Positions 26,312 to 35,171 of a DNA stretch of 64,000 nucleotides are shown piece after piece; positions within the stretch are counted from its first letter, which is position 1, and each line of letters opens with the position of its first letter. A program made the position numbers and the translations under genes. The notes below the pieces were generated by a model, which made no database searches, was not told the origin of the DNA, and saw only the letters and a program-made list of their open reading frames with translations. The DNA is from an uncultured Collinsella sp. (GTDB lineage: Bacteria > Actinomycetota > Coriobacteriia > Coriobacteriales > Coriobacteriaceae), in NCBI GenBank assembly GCA_900541065.1, contig UQIE01000002.1, forward strand, positions 1-64,000. Reading direction: 5' to 3'.

Positions 26312-27775
26312 TTACTCGTCGTGCTTCTCCTCACGGCGTGCGGCAGCGCGTGCGTCGTGGATGCCCTTGATCGCGGCATGGCGAGCCGTTCGGGCATCAT
26401 GGATGGCGTCGCGAGCCTCGGCGGTCGTCGCCTTGGCAGAGCGCAACTTGGCGGCCAGATCGGGGTTGGTTTCGGCGACCGCGGTAATCGCGGGGCCGTC
26501 GAGCTCCTCTTGCGTGGGCTCGGCCAAAAAGTCGATAGCATACTGGGCGGCCACCATGGAGCCCTTTGCCAGCACGGTCTCGTCGATCTTGTAGAAGCAG
26601 GAATGTTGGGCGTACGTGGCGCCAATCTTGGGGTTGCGCGTACCTACAAAGGCGAGCACGCCCGGTACGCGACGCAGGTACTCCGAAAAATCCTCGCCCG
26701 AAAGCGTGCCGCGATAATGGCCTTGGCCGGTGGGGCCCAGGCACTTGATTACAGCCTGACGGCAGCGCTCGCTCGAGGCGGCGTCGTTTTCGACCTTGTA
26801 GTTGGCGATGGTGTAGTCGGTGAGCTCTGCCTCGGCGCCCAGAGCTGCCGCGGTATGCTCCACGATGCGGCGCATGAGCTCCGGCATTTCCTCGTGGGTC
26901 GAATCGCCGTAGGTGCGCACTGTGCCGGCGAGGTAGGCCGTGCCGGCGATAACGTTGCGCGCGGTGCCGCCGTGCAGCTCGCCGACGGTGATGACGGCCG
27001 GCTCGTAGGGGCTGATTTCGCGCGAGACGATGGTCTGCAGGGCGTTGACAATCTCGGCGGCAACCATGACGGCGTCGTGACCGCGCTGGGGCATGGCACC
27101 ATGGCACGAGGTGCCGCGGACATCGATGCGGAACCAGTCGGTATTGGCCATGCGCGGGCCGGGCTCGCAGCTCACGGTGCCGGCGTCGACCTCGCTCCAG
27201 ATGTGCGCGGCGTAGGCGCCATCGACGCCGTCGAGCACACCCGTGCCGATCATGAGCTTAGCGCCCTGGCCGTTTTCCTCGCTGGGCTGGAATACGATGC
27301 GAACTTCGCCGTGGATGTCGTCGGTCATATGGCGCAGGATTTGCAGCGTTCCGAGCATCATGGCGATATGGCAGTCGTGGCCGCAGGCGTGCATGCAGCC
27401 CTCGTTGACGCTGGCGAACTCCTCGCCGGTCTGCTCGGTGACGGGCAGGGCATCGATGTCGGCGCGCAGCAGGATGCGGCGGCGTGGCGTGCCGTCCTCG
27501 CGGTAGGCATCCGGCGCGGTGCCGCGAAGGGTCGCCACAAGGCCCGTCTTAAGGGGACGCTCGTAGGGGATATTCATGGCGTCAAGCTGGTTGGCGATGT
27601 CGGAGGTCGTGCGCTCCTCGGCGAGGCTCAGCTCCGGGTGCTTATGGAAGTGGCGGCGCTGCTTGATGATATAGGGCTCAAACTCGGTAGCGATATCTTT
27701 GATGGCTGCGGTGACGTCGTCAGCCGCGCGAGCCTCGGTCGCCGCCATAATCTGCTGTGCCTTGGTCTTCGTCAT
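26312..27775 (-). CDS. M20-family amidohydrolase (aminoacylase-like)
   Basis: 487 residues from the minus-strand ATG at 27775 (AAGGAG upstream). M20D-type zinc peptidase motifs: RRHFHKHPELSLAEERT, ACGHDCHIAMMLG (metal ligands), FQPSEENGQGA and HGAMPQRGHD. Such enzymes remove acyl or amide groups from N-acyl amino acids or related compounds. A highly charged Ala/Arg/Lys C-terminal extension of about 70 residues is unusual for the family. It is divergent from another amidohydrolase at 27944, and the shared upstream region may regulate both. A longer reading into the neighbouring gene is a shadow. Confidence 0.85.
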   Translation of the reverse strand: MTKTKAQQIMAATEARAADDVTAAIKDIATEFEPYIIKQRRHFHKHPELSLAEERTTSDIANQLDAMNIPYERPLKTGLVATLRGTAPDAYREDGTPRRRILLRADIDALPVTEQTGEEFASVNEGCMHACGHDCHIAMMLGTLQILRHMTDDIHGEVRIVFQPSEENGQGAKLMIGTGVLDGVDGAYAAHIWSEVDAGTVSCEPGPRMANTDWFRIDVRGTSCHGAMPQRGHDAVMVAAEIVNALQTIVSREISPYEPAVITVGELHGGTARNVIAGTAYLAGTVRTYGDSTHEEMPELMRRIVEHTAAALGAEAELTDYTIANYKVENDAASSERCRQAVIKCLGPTGQGHYRGTLSGEDFSEYLRRVPGVLAFVGTRNPKIGATYAQHSCFYKIDETVLAKGSMVAAQYAIDFLAEPTQEELDGPAITAVAETNPDLAAKLRSAKATTAEARDAIHDARTARHAAIKGIHDARAAARREEKHDE

Positions 27776-27943
27776 GGTCGATTTGCTCCTTGCTGGGTTG
27801 ATCGCAAAATCGTACAGGCTCTCTCCAGTATGCCACCTGCCGCTAGGGCTGGTAAAGTTGCCGTTTGCCGCTTGGGGTTTTGTTACAAGGGCGGGGGAGT
27901 ACACTCGGGGGTGTTGAATTTCCTGCCAGAGATGGGGATGCCC

Positions 27944-29578
27944 ATGCAACATATCGATCGGATTATCCGCTCCAAGAACGTCTTTACCGCGCAAGACGGC
28001 ATCGATACCGCCCGCGAGCTGGCGATTGCCATCGCAGGCGACCGTATCGTCGCAGTCGGTGCGCCCGATGACGTGATCGCCGCCGCTCCCGACGCCACGT
28101 CGGTTATCGACTACGGCGAGCAGTTTGTCTGCCCCGGTTTCCATGACGCTCATCTGCACTTCTTCCATACCTCGGTCGGTTCCTCGCCGTACATGCTTAT
28201 GGATATGGGCACGTCCGAGGCGGCGCTGGTGCAACATGCGCTCGAGTTTTCCCAGGACCTGCCCGACGACGCTTGGGTTGTGACGCAGGGCTGGCGCGAC
28301 TACCGTTGGGACCCGCCCGAGCATCCTACCAAGGCGTCGCTCGATGCGGCATTCCCCGATCGTCCCTGCGTTATGTATTCGGGCGACGGGCATACGCTTT
28401 GGCTCAACAGCCGCGCACTCGAGGCGCTCGGCGTCACGCGCGACAGCGAGCCGCCAGCGGGCGGCAGCTACGACAAGGATGCAAACGGCGAACTCACGGG
28501 CATTGCTCACGAGGCGGCTGCCATGCAGCTGCTACCGCGCTGCCTTGAGTGGTTGGGCGAGGACCGCATCGCGAGCGCTTACGCCGACCAGATGAAGCGT
28601 ATGGCCGAGCAGGGCATCACCTCGATATGCGATATGTCGCTCATGCCCATGCCGGGCTGCGACTTTATCCGCGACGATGTCTACGACAAACTGCAGGCAG
28701 CCGGCAAGCTGGGCATCCGCGCCCATTTGTTTCCCACGCTGCTGGATGACCAATCGCGCTTGGAAGAGCTACAGACCCGCTACGCGAGCAACGCGCTGCT
28801 CTCGGCGCCTGGTTTTAAGCAGTTCTTCGATGGCGTGTCGAGCGAACACACGGCGTATCTCACCGAGCCCTATACCAATCCGCGCTTCCCGGGCGACCAG
28901 GGCCGTCTGACAGTTCCCGCCGAGCGCATGCGTAAGCTGGTTCTGGCGGCTGCGGAGCGTGGCCACACTGTGCGTATTCACGTCATCGGCGACGGCGCCA
29001 TCCATGCCGCGCTCGATATCTTTGAGGAGGCCGCCGACCTGTACGGCCTGCCCCAGCACGGCCATAACACGCTCGAGCATCTGGAGAACCTTCTGCCCGA
29101 GGACATCGACCGCCTGCGCAAGCTCGACGTGGTTGCCTCGAGCCAGCCCTGCCATATCACGCTCGACCCGGGTGGTCCGGAGCGCGACCTGGGCTTGGAG
29201 CGCAGCCGCATCATGTGGCCGTTCGCAACCTATAAGCAGCGCGGCATTCGCCAAGCCTTCGGTACCGATAGCCCCATAACAGCTGTTACCAGCATGAACG
29301 TGCTCTACACGGCCATCACGCGCCAGGACCCCAAAAGCCACTGGCCCGGCGGCTGGCTACCGAGCGAGCGCATCGATGCGGCCACAGCTCTGCGCAACTA
29401 TACCCTGGGCAGCGCGTACGCAGCGGGCGACGAGCAAAACCTCGGCAGCTTGGAGCCCGGCAAGTATGCCGACCTGGTAGTCCTGGACCAAAACCCGCTC
29501 ACCATCGATCCCCAAGAGCTCCAAGCTACCAAAGTCCAAGCAACCTACCTAGCCGGCAACCTCATCTACGAGCGTTAA
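27944..29578 (+). CDS. Amidohydrolase, YtcJ/NfdA-like
   Basis: About 544 residues, a metal-dependent hydrolase with the HxH motif in PGFHDAHLHFFHTS, a long central insertion and later metal ligands in GHTVRIHVIGDGAIH and FGTDSPIT. It resembles YtcJ-type amidohydrolases (amidohydrolase_3). The C-terminus has the usual LEPGKYADLVVLDQNPL. Possible starts are 27932, 27938 and 27944; the last is preferred because GGGGAT sits just upstream. The very long upstream extension seen in this frame is a GC-rich artefact overlapping the M20 gene. Substrate unknown. Confidence 0.82.
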   Translation: MQHIDRIIRSKNVFTAQDGIDTARELAIAIAGDRIVAVGAPDDVIAAAPDATSVIDYGEQFVCPGFHDAHLHFFHTSVGSSPYMLMDMGTSEAALVQHALEFSQDLPDDAWVVTQGWRDYRWDPPEHPTKASLDAAFPDRPCVMYSGDGHTLWLNSRALEALGVTRDSEPPAGGSYDKDANGELTGIAHEAAAMQLLPRCLEWLGEDRIASAYADQMKRMAEQGITSICDMSLMPMPGCDFIRDDVYDKLQAAGKLGIRAHLFPTLLDDQSRLEELQTRYASNALLSAPGFKQFFDGVSSEHTAYLTEPYTNPRFPGDQGRLTVPAERMRKLVLAAAERGHTVRIHVIGDGAIHAALDIFEEAADLYGLPQHGHNTLEHLENLLPEDIDRLRKLDVVASSQPCHITLDPGGPERDLGLERSRIMWPFATYKQRGIRQAFGTDSPITAVTSMNVLYTAITRQDPKSHWPGGWLPSERIDAATALRNYTLGSAYAAGDEQNLGSLEPGKYADLVVLDQNPLTIDPQELQATKVQATYLAGNLIYER

Positions 29579-29596
29579 CCCCGCATCCCGCCCCTC

Positions 29597-29663
29597 AGTT
29601 GCGGTGAAATAGTCCCTAAAATCGGCCTTCAAGCCCAAAAACAGGAACTATTCCACCGCAACT
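29597..29663. repeat. Inverted repeat, AGTTGCGGTGAAATAGT family
   Basis: Left arm 29597-29614 pairs with 29646-29663 (AACTATTCCACCGCAACT) at 16 of 18 positions. The copy at 56897-56963 has nearly the same arms and the same A-C mismatch in GTGAAAT/ATTCCAC. The rest of the 505-base gap 29579-30083 holds the palindrome at 29771 and no gene. Confidence 0.75.
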
Positions 29664-29770
29664 TAAAAGAGCGCGTCCCAACAACGTGCTCCTATCTTGT
29701 GCATTCCATCCGCATCGCCATTTTGCTGCACTGACTTTTCTGAATGTCGGGCCCGAATTAGTTAACCTGC

Positions 29771-29913
29771 CTCCCGTGTGGCTCCGGAGGGGCGGGGCAT
29801 AAGGTTTATCGCGAGTTCCGCACGAGCCGAAAGCCGCTTAATGTGGCCTTCGTGCGAGCAGGACTGCCCGAGCAGGAAACCTTATGCCCCGCCCCTCCGG
29901 AGCCACACGGGAG
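29771..29913. repeat. Long palindromic element upstream of groES
   Basis: Perfect 37-bp arms (29771-29807 and 29877-29913; arm core TCCGGAGGGGCGGGGC) surround a 69-base loop that can itself fold (CGCACGA/TCGTGCG). Partial pairing continues outward (TTTTCTGAATG near 29736 with CATTCAGAAAA near 29936). A similarly built element follows groEL at 32138. Confidence 0.8.
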
Positions 29914-30083
29914 CCACCGCTAAGTTATCCCCCGGCATTCAGAAAATCTAAGTGCCAAAAAATAAGATTTTTTGACTCCGTGTTGTATAACCCGCCATTC
30001 GTGGGTACCATTCAACGCGTACGCAAACAAAAAGGGTTAATTCGCGTGGTATAACCGCGCGGCCCAAAAAGGAGGAGACAAGC

Positions 30084-30377
30084 ATGTCGTCTTTGAAGCC
30101 GCTTGCAGATCGTGTTCTGGTCAAGCCCGACGAGGCCGAGCAGAAGACCGCTTCTGGTCTGTATATCGCCAGCAACGCTCAGGAGAAGCCGCAGCGCGGC
30201 ACCATCGTTGCCGTGGGCGCCGGCAAGGTCAACGACAAGGGTGAGCGCATCCCCATGGACGTCAAGGTCGGTGACGTTGTCATCTACGGTAAGTTCGGTG
30301 GCAACGAGGTCAAGGTCGACGGCGAGAAGTATCTGCTGATGCGCGCCGACGACATCTACGCTGTCGTCGAGGCCTAG
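30084..30377 (+). CDS. groES: Co-chaperonin GroES
   Basis: 97 residues, full length. LKPLADRVLVKPDEAEQKTASGLYI is the family's N-terminal signature, with the mobile loop following and KYLLMRADDIYAVVE at the end. It caps GroEL. AAGGAGGAG precedes the ATG. No CIRCE (TTAGCACTC...GAGTGCTAA) or HAIR element is seen upstream. Two TATAAC sequences (29986-29991, 30050-30055) could be -10 boxes but lack clear -35 partners. Confidence 0.97.
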   Translation: MSSLKPLADRVLVKPDEAEQKTASGLYIASNAQEKPQRGTIVAVGAGKVNDKGERIPMDVKVGDVVIYGKFGGNEVKVDGEKYLLMRADDIYAVVEA

Positions 30378-30473
30378 TCTCGTCAGAATCTCTGATTCGT
30401 CTTTGAACGCGTCCGCCGCATAGGACTCGGAAGCGGCGACGCGAGTCACATTTCTTTTGGAGGATTACCTACC

Positions 30474-32111
30474 ATGGCAAAGAACATTACGTTCAACACC
30501 GATGCCCGCGCTAAGCTCGCCAAGGGCGTCAACACTCTGGCCGACGCCGTTACCGTCACCATGGGCCCCAAGGGTCGCTACGTTGCACTGCAGCGCACGT
30601 TCGGTGCCCCGACCATCACCAACGACGGCGTTTCCGTCGCCAAGGAGATCGAGCTCGAGGACAACATCGAGAACATGGGCGCTCAGCTGGTGAAGGAGGT
30701 TGCCACCAAGACCAACGACACCGTGGGTGACGGCACCACCACCGCAACCCTGCTCGCTCAGGCCATCGTCAACGACGGTCTGCGCAACGTCGCCGCTGGC
30801 GCCAACCCGCTGGCCATCCGTCGCGGCATCGACAAGGCCGTCAACGCCGCCGTCGCCGAGATGAAGAAGCAGGCTAAGCCGGTCGAGACCAAGGAGCAGA
30901 TTGCTTCCGTCGGCACCATCTCTGCCGGTGACCCCGAGGTCGGCGAGAAGATCGCCGAGGCCATGGAGGTCGTGGGCAAGGACGGCGTCATCACCGTCGA
31001 GGATTCCCAGACGTTCGACATCACCATCGACACCGTCGAGGGCATGCAGTTCGACAAGGGCTATGTCTCCGCTTACTTCGTCACGGATAACGACCGCATG
31101 GAGGCCGTGATGAAGGATCCGTACATCCTCATCACCGACCAGAAGATCTCCAGCGTTCAGGACATCATGCCCGTTCTCGAGGCTGTCCAGCGCGCTGGCC
31201 GTGGCCTGCTCATCATCGCTGAGGACATCGACGGCGAGGCTCTGCCTACCCTGGTCCTCAACAAGATCCGTGGCGCCCTCAACGTCTGCGCCGTCAAGGC
31301 CCCGGGCTACGGCGATCGCCGCAAGCGCATCCTCGAGGACATCGCCGTCCTCACCGGTGGCCAGGCTGCCCTGGACGAGCTGGGCGTGAAGGTCGCTGAC
31401 ATCACCGCCGATATGCTCGGTACCGCTAAGTCCGTCACCATCTCCAAGGACAACACCGTCGTCGTCGGCGGCGCTGGCTCCAAGGAGGCCATCGACGCCC
31501 GTATCGCTCAGATCAAGGGTGAGATGGAGAACACCACCTCTGACTTCGACCGTGAGAAGCTCCAGGAGCGCCTGGCCAAGCTCTCCGGTGGCGTTGCCGT
31601 CATCAAGGTCGGCGCTGCTACCGAGTCTGAGCTCAAGGAGATCAAGCATCGCGTCGAGGACGCCCTGCAGGCTACCCGCGCTGCTGTCGAGGAGGGCATT
31701 GTCGCCGGTGGCGGCGTCGCCTTCATGGACGCTGCTCCTGCGCTCGATGCTGTCGAGATCGACGACCCCGAGGAGAAGATCGGCGTCGATATCGTCAAGA
31801 AGGCTCTGACCGCTCCGGTCGCTACCATCGCCAAGAACGCTGGCTTTGAGGGCGCTGTCGTGGTCGACAAGGTTGCCGAGCTGCCCGCCGGCCAGGGTCT
31901 CAACTCTGCCAACGGCGAGTGGGGCGACATGATCGAGATGGGCGTCCTCGACCCCGTCAAGGTCAGCCGCGTCACCCTGCAGAACGCTGCTTCTGTCGCC
32001 AGCCTGATCCTCATCACCGAGGCTACCGTCTCCGATGTGCCCAAGAACACTCAGCTTGAGGACGCTATCGCTGCTGCCACCGCTGGTCAGCAGGGCGGCG
32101 GTATGTACTAA
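30474..32111 (+). CDS. groEL: Chaperonin GroEL
   Basis: 545 residues, full length. ATP-binding GDGTTTATLLAQAIV near residue 86, family signature AAVEEGIVAGGGVAF near 400, and the C-terminal GGM motif shortened to QQGGGMY. It forms the double-ring folding machine with GroES. Strong GGAGG start 97 bases after groES, probably co-transcribed. Followed directly by a long nested palindrome. Confidence 0.98.
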   Translation: MAKNITFNTDARAKLAKGVNTLADAVTVTMGPKGRYVALQRTFGAPTITNDGVSVAKEIELEDNIENMGAQLVKEVATKTNDTVGDGTTTATLLAQAIVNDGLRNVAAGANPLAIRRGIDKAVNAAVAEMKKQAKPVETKEQIASVGTISAGDPEVGEKIAEAMEVVGKDGVITVEDSQTFDITIDTVEGMQFDKGYVSAYFVTDNDRMEAVMKDPYILITDQKISSVQDIMPVLEAVQRAGRGLLIIAEDIDGEALPTLVLNKIRGALNVCAVKAPGYGDRRKRILEDIAVLTGGQAALDELGVKVADITADMLGTAKSVTISKDNTVVVGGAGSKEAIDARIAQIKGEMENTTSDFDREKLQERLAKLSGGVAVIKVGAATESELKEIKHRVEDALQATRAAVEEGIVAGGGVAFMDAAPALDAVEIDDPEEKIGVDIVKKALTAPVATIAKNAGFEGAVVVDKVAELPAGQGLNSANGEWGDMIEMGVLDPVKVSRVTLQNAASVASLILITEATVSDVPKNTQLEDAIAAATAGQQGGGMY

Positions 32112-32137
32112 GGCCGACAAGGTCTAGAACTCCCACC

Positions 32138-32281
32138 GGGGATCCGGGGGCGTGACGGGGTTTCTCTCCGGAACGTCCTCGGACATGCAAAGAGGCTCCG
32201 CATCGCGCTTCGCGCTGCGGAGCCTCTTTGCGTCCTGCGGAATATTCCGGAGAGAAGTCCCCGTCCCGCCCCCGGATTCCC
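32138..32281. repeat. Nested palindromic element after groEL
   Basis: Outer imperfect arms of about 36 bases (32138-32173, 32245-32281; TCCGGGGGCG...CGCCCCCGGA and TCTCTCCGGAA/TTCCGGAGAGA) enclose an inner perfect 16-bp hairpin GCAAAGAGGCTCCGCA/TGCGGAGCCTCTTTGC (32187-32202, 32216-32231). It could act as a transcript end for groESL, but no strong T-run follows. The rest of the gap to the riboswitch shows no gene. Confidence 0.75.
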
Positions 32282-32486
32282 TGCGTTTACGGCCTTGAGG
32301 TCGGCGTGGGCGGAGATCGTGGCTGATGGGGATACGTGTCCCGGTCGCTGTTTCGCGGCTTTGCCGCGAAAGGCGCGTTACTTTGGGACGGGTGGGGAAC
32401 GTGGTTGTTGCGGTAACTGGTCCCCGCCATAAATTACCCATGGCATACTTGCGCGAAAGCCTACTGGTGCTACACTTGCAATTGCT

Positions 32487-32668
32487 GTTTCAGGGCGGGG
32501 TGAAATTCCCCACTGGCGGTAAATCGGGCGGTGCCAAAGGGGCGCCGTGGTGCAGGCGAGACGCCTGCGGCCGAGCCGATGAGTCCGCGACCCGTGTGTG
32601 CGTTGGTTCGCATGCCGGCTGAACTGGTGAGATTCCAGCACCAACGGTTAGAGTCCGGATGAAAGAGG
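32487..32668 (+). promoter_or_regulatory. FMN riboswitch (RFN element)
   Basis: The RFN consensus is clear: CAGGGCGGGGTGAAATTCCC at 32491, CACTGGCGGTAAAT, GAGTCCGCGACCCG near 32581, CTGAACTGGTGAGATTCCAGC near 32621, and the closing GAGTCCGGATGAAAGAGG ending near 32668. It binds flavin mononucleotide and lowers expression when FMN is plentiful. It lies 12 bases from the ribU start. Its 3' end overlaps the ribosome site region, suggesting translational control. It contains variable hairpins of unusual GC content in the P2-P4 part. Confidence 0.95.
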
Positions 32669-32679
32669 CAGGTGATCTT

Positions 32680-33270
32680 ATGTCTGAACAGTCGCAGCAT
32701 ATCCATTTTGAGAACACGAATAGGTGGAGCACCAAACAGCTCGTTACCATGGCGCTGATGTGCGCCTTGGGTGCCCTGTTTATGTACGTGCAGCTGCCCA
32801 TCCTTCCTTCGGCGCCGTTTTTGACGTATGACCCGTCGCTGGTGCCGGCGATGGTGTGCGGGTTTGCGTACGGTCCTAGTGCCGGCACCGCTGTTGCCGC
32901 TATGGCTATCGTTATCCATGCGCTCACCACGGGTGACTGGGTCGGTGCGCTTATGAACTTGGTTGCCACGCTGGGCTATATTCTGCCCGCGGCTATCGTT
33001 TACCAGAAGATGCACACCTATAAGGGTGCCGTGATTGGCCTGGTGCTCGGCGTCATTGCCGCTACAGCGCTGTCTATGGTCGCAAACCTTACCATTGGCG
33101 TATGGTTCTGGTATGGCTCGGTCGATGTGATCGCCCCGCTCATGATTCCTGCCGTACTGCCGTTCAACCTTATCAAGACCGTGCTTAACTCGGTATTGAC
33201 GCTTGCGGTGTACAAGGCGGTTTCCAACCTCATCACGCCTAAAAAGGACCAGGTCAAAGGCCGCGCATGA
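32680..33270 (+). CDS. ribU: Riboflavin ECF transporter substrate-binding protein RibU
   Basis: 196 residues, about six hydrophobic helices. KQLVTMALMCALGALFMYVQLP and PSLVPAMVCGFAYGPSAG fit RibU S components. Directly preceded by an FMN riboswitch and followed by the ATPase and EcfT genes, so riboflavin uptake is well supported. ATG 32680 is preferred; an upstream ATG at 32659 lies within the riboswitch. ATGA overlap with the ATPase gene. Confidence 0.93.
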   Translation: MSEQSQHIHFENTNRWSTKQLVTMALMCALGALFMYVQLPILPSAPFLTYDPSLVPAMVCGFAYGPSAGTAVAAMAIVIHALTTGDWVGALMNLVATLGYILPAAIVYQKMHTYKGAVIGLVLGVIAATALSMVANLTIGVWFWYGSVDVIAPLMIPAVLPFNLIKTVLNSVLTLAVYKAVSNLITPKKDQVKGRA

Positions 33271-35171
33271 TTGAGTGTCGGGGCGTTTCCTTTAGTTATG
33301 ACGGTGCCGCACCGGCGCTCGACGGCGTCGATCTGAACATCGAGGACGGGGAGTTTTTCTGCATCCTCGGTGGCAATGGGTCGGGCAAGTCGACGTTTGC
33401 CAAGCATCTGAATGCGCTGTTGCAGCCCGATGCGGGCACGGTACGCATCAACGGCATGGATGCGTCCGACCCCGAGCTGGTCTACGACATTCGTTCGACC
33501 GCGGGCATGGTATTCCAGAATCCCGACGACCAGCTGGTGGCAACGCTTGTCGAAGATGACATTGCGTTTGGTCCCGAAAACCTAGGCGTGCCATCGGCGC
33601 AAATTGCGCAGCGCGTACGCGAGGCGCTGAAGGGCGTGGGCCTGGTGGGCTTTGAGCACCACGAGACCCATGCGCTTTCGGGCGGCCAAAAGCAGCGCGT
33701 GGCGCTTGCCGGCGTGCTTGCCATGGAACCGCGCGTGCTCATATTGGACGAGGCGTCCTCGATGCTCGATCCGCGCGGACGCAAGGGCCTTATGAAGGCC
33801 TGTCATGCGCTCCACGATCGCGGCATGACTATCGTGATGATTACGCACTTTATGGAAGAGGCCGCCGAGGCCGATCGTGTCGCGGTGTTTCGGGCGGGGC
33901 GCGTTGCCATGCTCGGTACGCCCGAGGAAATCTTGACGCGGGCGGACGAACTTGCGCAGCTCAACTTGGATATGCCGGCGTCGTGCTGTCTAGGTAGGGC
34001 ACTTCGTGCGAAGGGCGTGTCCGTTTGCGCGCAGGTGCGTGAGGCGGATATGGTCGCCGAGATTGCGCAGGCTTATGCCGAGCGGAGTGGGGCAGGCACC
34101 GCGGGGCAGTCTTCCGCATCCCAGTTGGAAATCGCTGACGGCACTGTTCCGGTAGACAACGAGGGCAACGCGTCGGAGCCCGTCATAGAGCTATCCCATG
34201 TTTCGTACAGTTATTCGCTCAGTCCGCGCGAGCGCCGCCGCTGGCATAAGCGCTCGGCCACTGCGGGCAAATCGAGCAAACAGGCTCTCTGGGGAAACGA
34301 CCCCAGCAGTCCGTGGGCGCTGCGCGATGTATCGCTGACGGTGCGTCGCGGCGAGTTCCTGGGTTTGGCAGGTCATACCGGTTCGGGTAAGTCGACGCTG
34401 GTCCAGCATCTCAACGGTTTGATTCGTCCCCAGGAGGGAAGCGTTTGCGCGCTGGGGCTCGACCTATCAAACAAGAAAGACGCCACTGCGGTTAAGGCCA
34501 AGGTCGGCGTGGTGTTTCAGTATCCTGAGCGTCAGCTGTTTGCCGAAACCGTGGCGCAGGACGTGGCGTTTGGTCCGCACAACCTTGGCTTGCCGCAAGA
34601 TGAAGTCGACCGTCGTGTCGAGTCATCGCTCTCGCGCGTGGGCCTCGATCTTTCCACGGTCGGCGACAAGAGTCCCTTTGAGCTTTCGGGCGGTCAGCAA
34701 CGGCGTGTGGCATTCGCCGGCGTGCTCGCCATGGAGCCCGAAGTCCTGGTGCTCGATGAACCCATGGCGGGGCTCGATCCGGCTGCCCGCAGGGATCTCC
34801 TAGGGCTCATCGATCGGCTCCATCGCGAGGGCCTGACCGTTGTCATGGTTTCGCACAGCATGGATGACCTGGCCAATTGCTGCGACCGCATCGTCGTAAT
34901 GAACGAAGGCGCGGTGTTTGCCGAGGGAACCCCCGCGCAGGTGTTTGCGCATGCCGATGAGCTCAAGTCGATCGGCTTGGGCGTTCCCGCCGCCCAGCGT
35001 ATGGCGCTGGCGCTTACGGAGGTGGGCGTGCCGCTGCGTCGCGGCGGGCTCTATACGGTTGAGCCGCTGGCAGGCGAGTTGGTGGACCTGCTAATCGGTC
35101 GCTCGGGCGGTCCTTCTAACGTCGCGGACATTGCTAAATCCAAGACGGTCGCGCGAGAGGAGGGCTGCTAA
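33267..35171 (+). CDS. ECF transporter ATPase, two ATPase domains fused
   Basis: 634 residues with two ABC ATPase domains in one chain. Domain 1: Walker A GGNGSGKST near 36, LSGGQKQRVALAGVL, Walker B VLILDEASSMLD. Domain 2: Walker A GHTGSGKST near 370, LSGGQQRRVAFAGVL, Walker B VLVLDEPMAGLD. Together they equal EcfA plus EcfA', usually separate genes. A basic insertion (PRERRRWHKRSATAGKSSKQ) precedes the second Walker A. It powers the RibU/EcfT importer. Its stop codon overlaps the ecfT start. Confidence 0.93.
   Translation: MIECRGVSFSYDGAAPALDGVDLNIEDGEFFCILGGNGSGKSTFAKHLNALLQPDAGTVRINGMDASDPELVYDIRSTAGMVFQNPDDQLVATLVEDDIAFGPENLGVPSAQIAQRVREALKGVGLVGFEHHETHALSGGQKQRVALAGVLAMEPRVLILDEASSMLDPRGRKGLMKACHALHDRGMTIVMITHFMEEAAEADRVAVFRAGRVAMLGTPEEILTRADELAQLNLDMPASCCLGRALRAKGVSVCAQVREADMVAEIAQAYAERSGAGTAGQSSASQLEIADGTVPVDNEGNASEPVIELSHVSYSYSLSPRERRRWHKRSATAGKSSKQALWGNDPSSPWALRDVSLTVRRGEFLGLAGHTGSGKSTLVQHLNGLIRPQEGSVCALGLDLSNKKDATAVKAKVGVVFQYPERQLFAETVAQDVAFGPHNLGLPQDEVDRRVESSLSRVGLDLSTVGDKSPFELSGGQQRRVAFAGVLAMEPEVLVLDEPMAGLDPAARRDLLGLIDRLHREGLTVVMVSHSMDDLANCCDRIVVMNEGAVFAEGTPAQVFAHADELKSIGLGVPAAQRMALALTEVGVPLRRGGLYTVEPLAGELVDLLIGRSGGPSNVADIAKSKTVAREEGC

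Noticed and set aside
26228..27931. N-terminal extension of the amidohydrolase frame to 1116 residues
   Set aside because: This part runs antisense through the M20 gene and is compositionally unlike a protein domain. The true start is near 27932-27944.
29941..30083. CIRCE or HAIR element upstream of groES
   Set aside because: Looked for TTAGCACTC/GAGTGCTAA and CTTGAGT/ACTCAAG; neither is present.
30465..32120. A 551-codon minus-strand open frame
   Set aside because: Antisense to groEL, which is certain.
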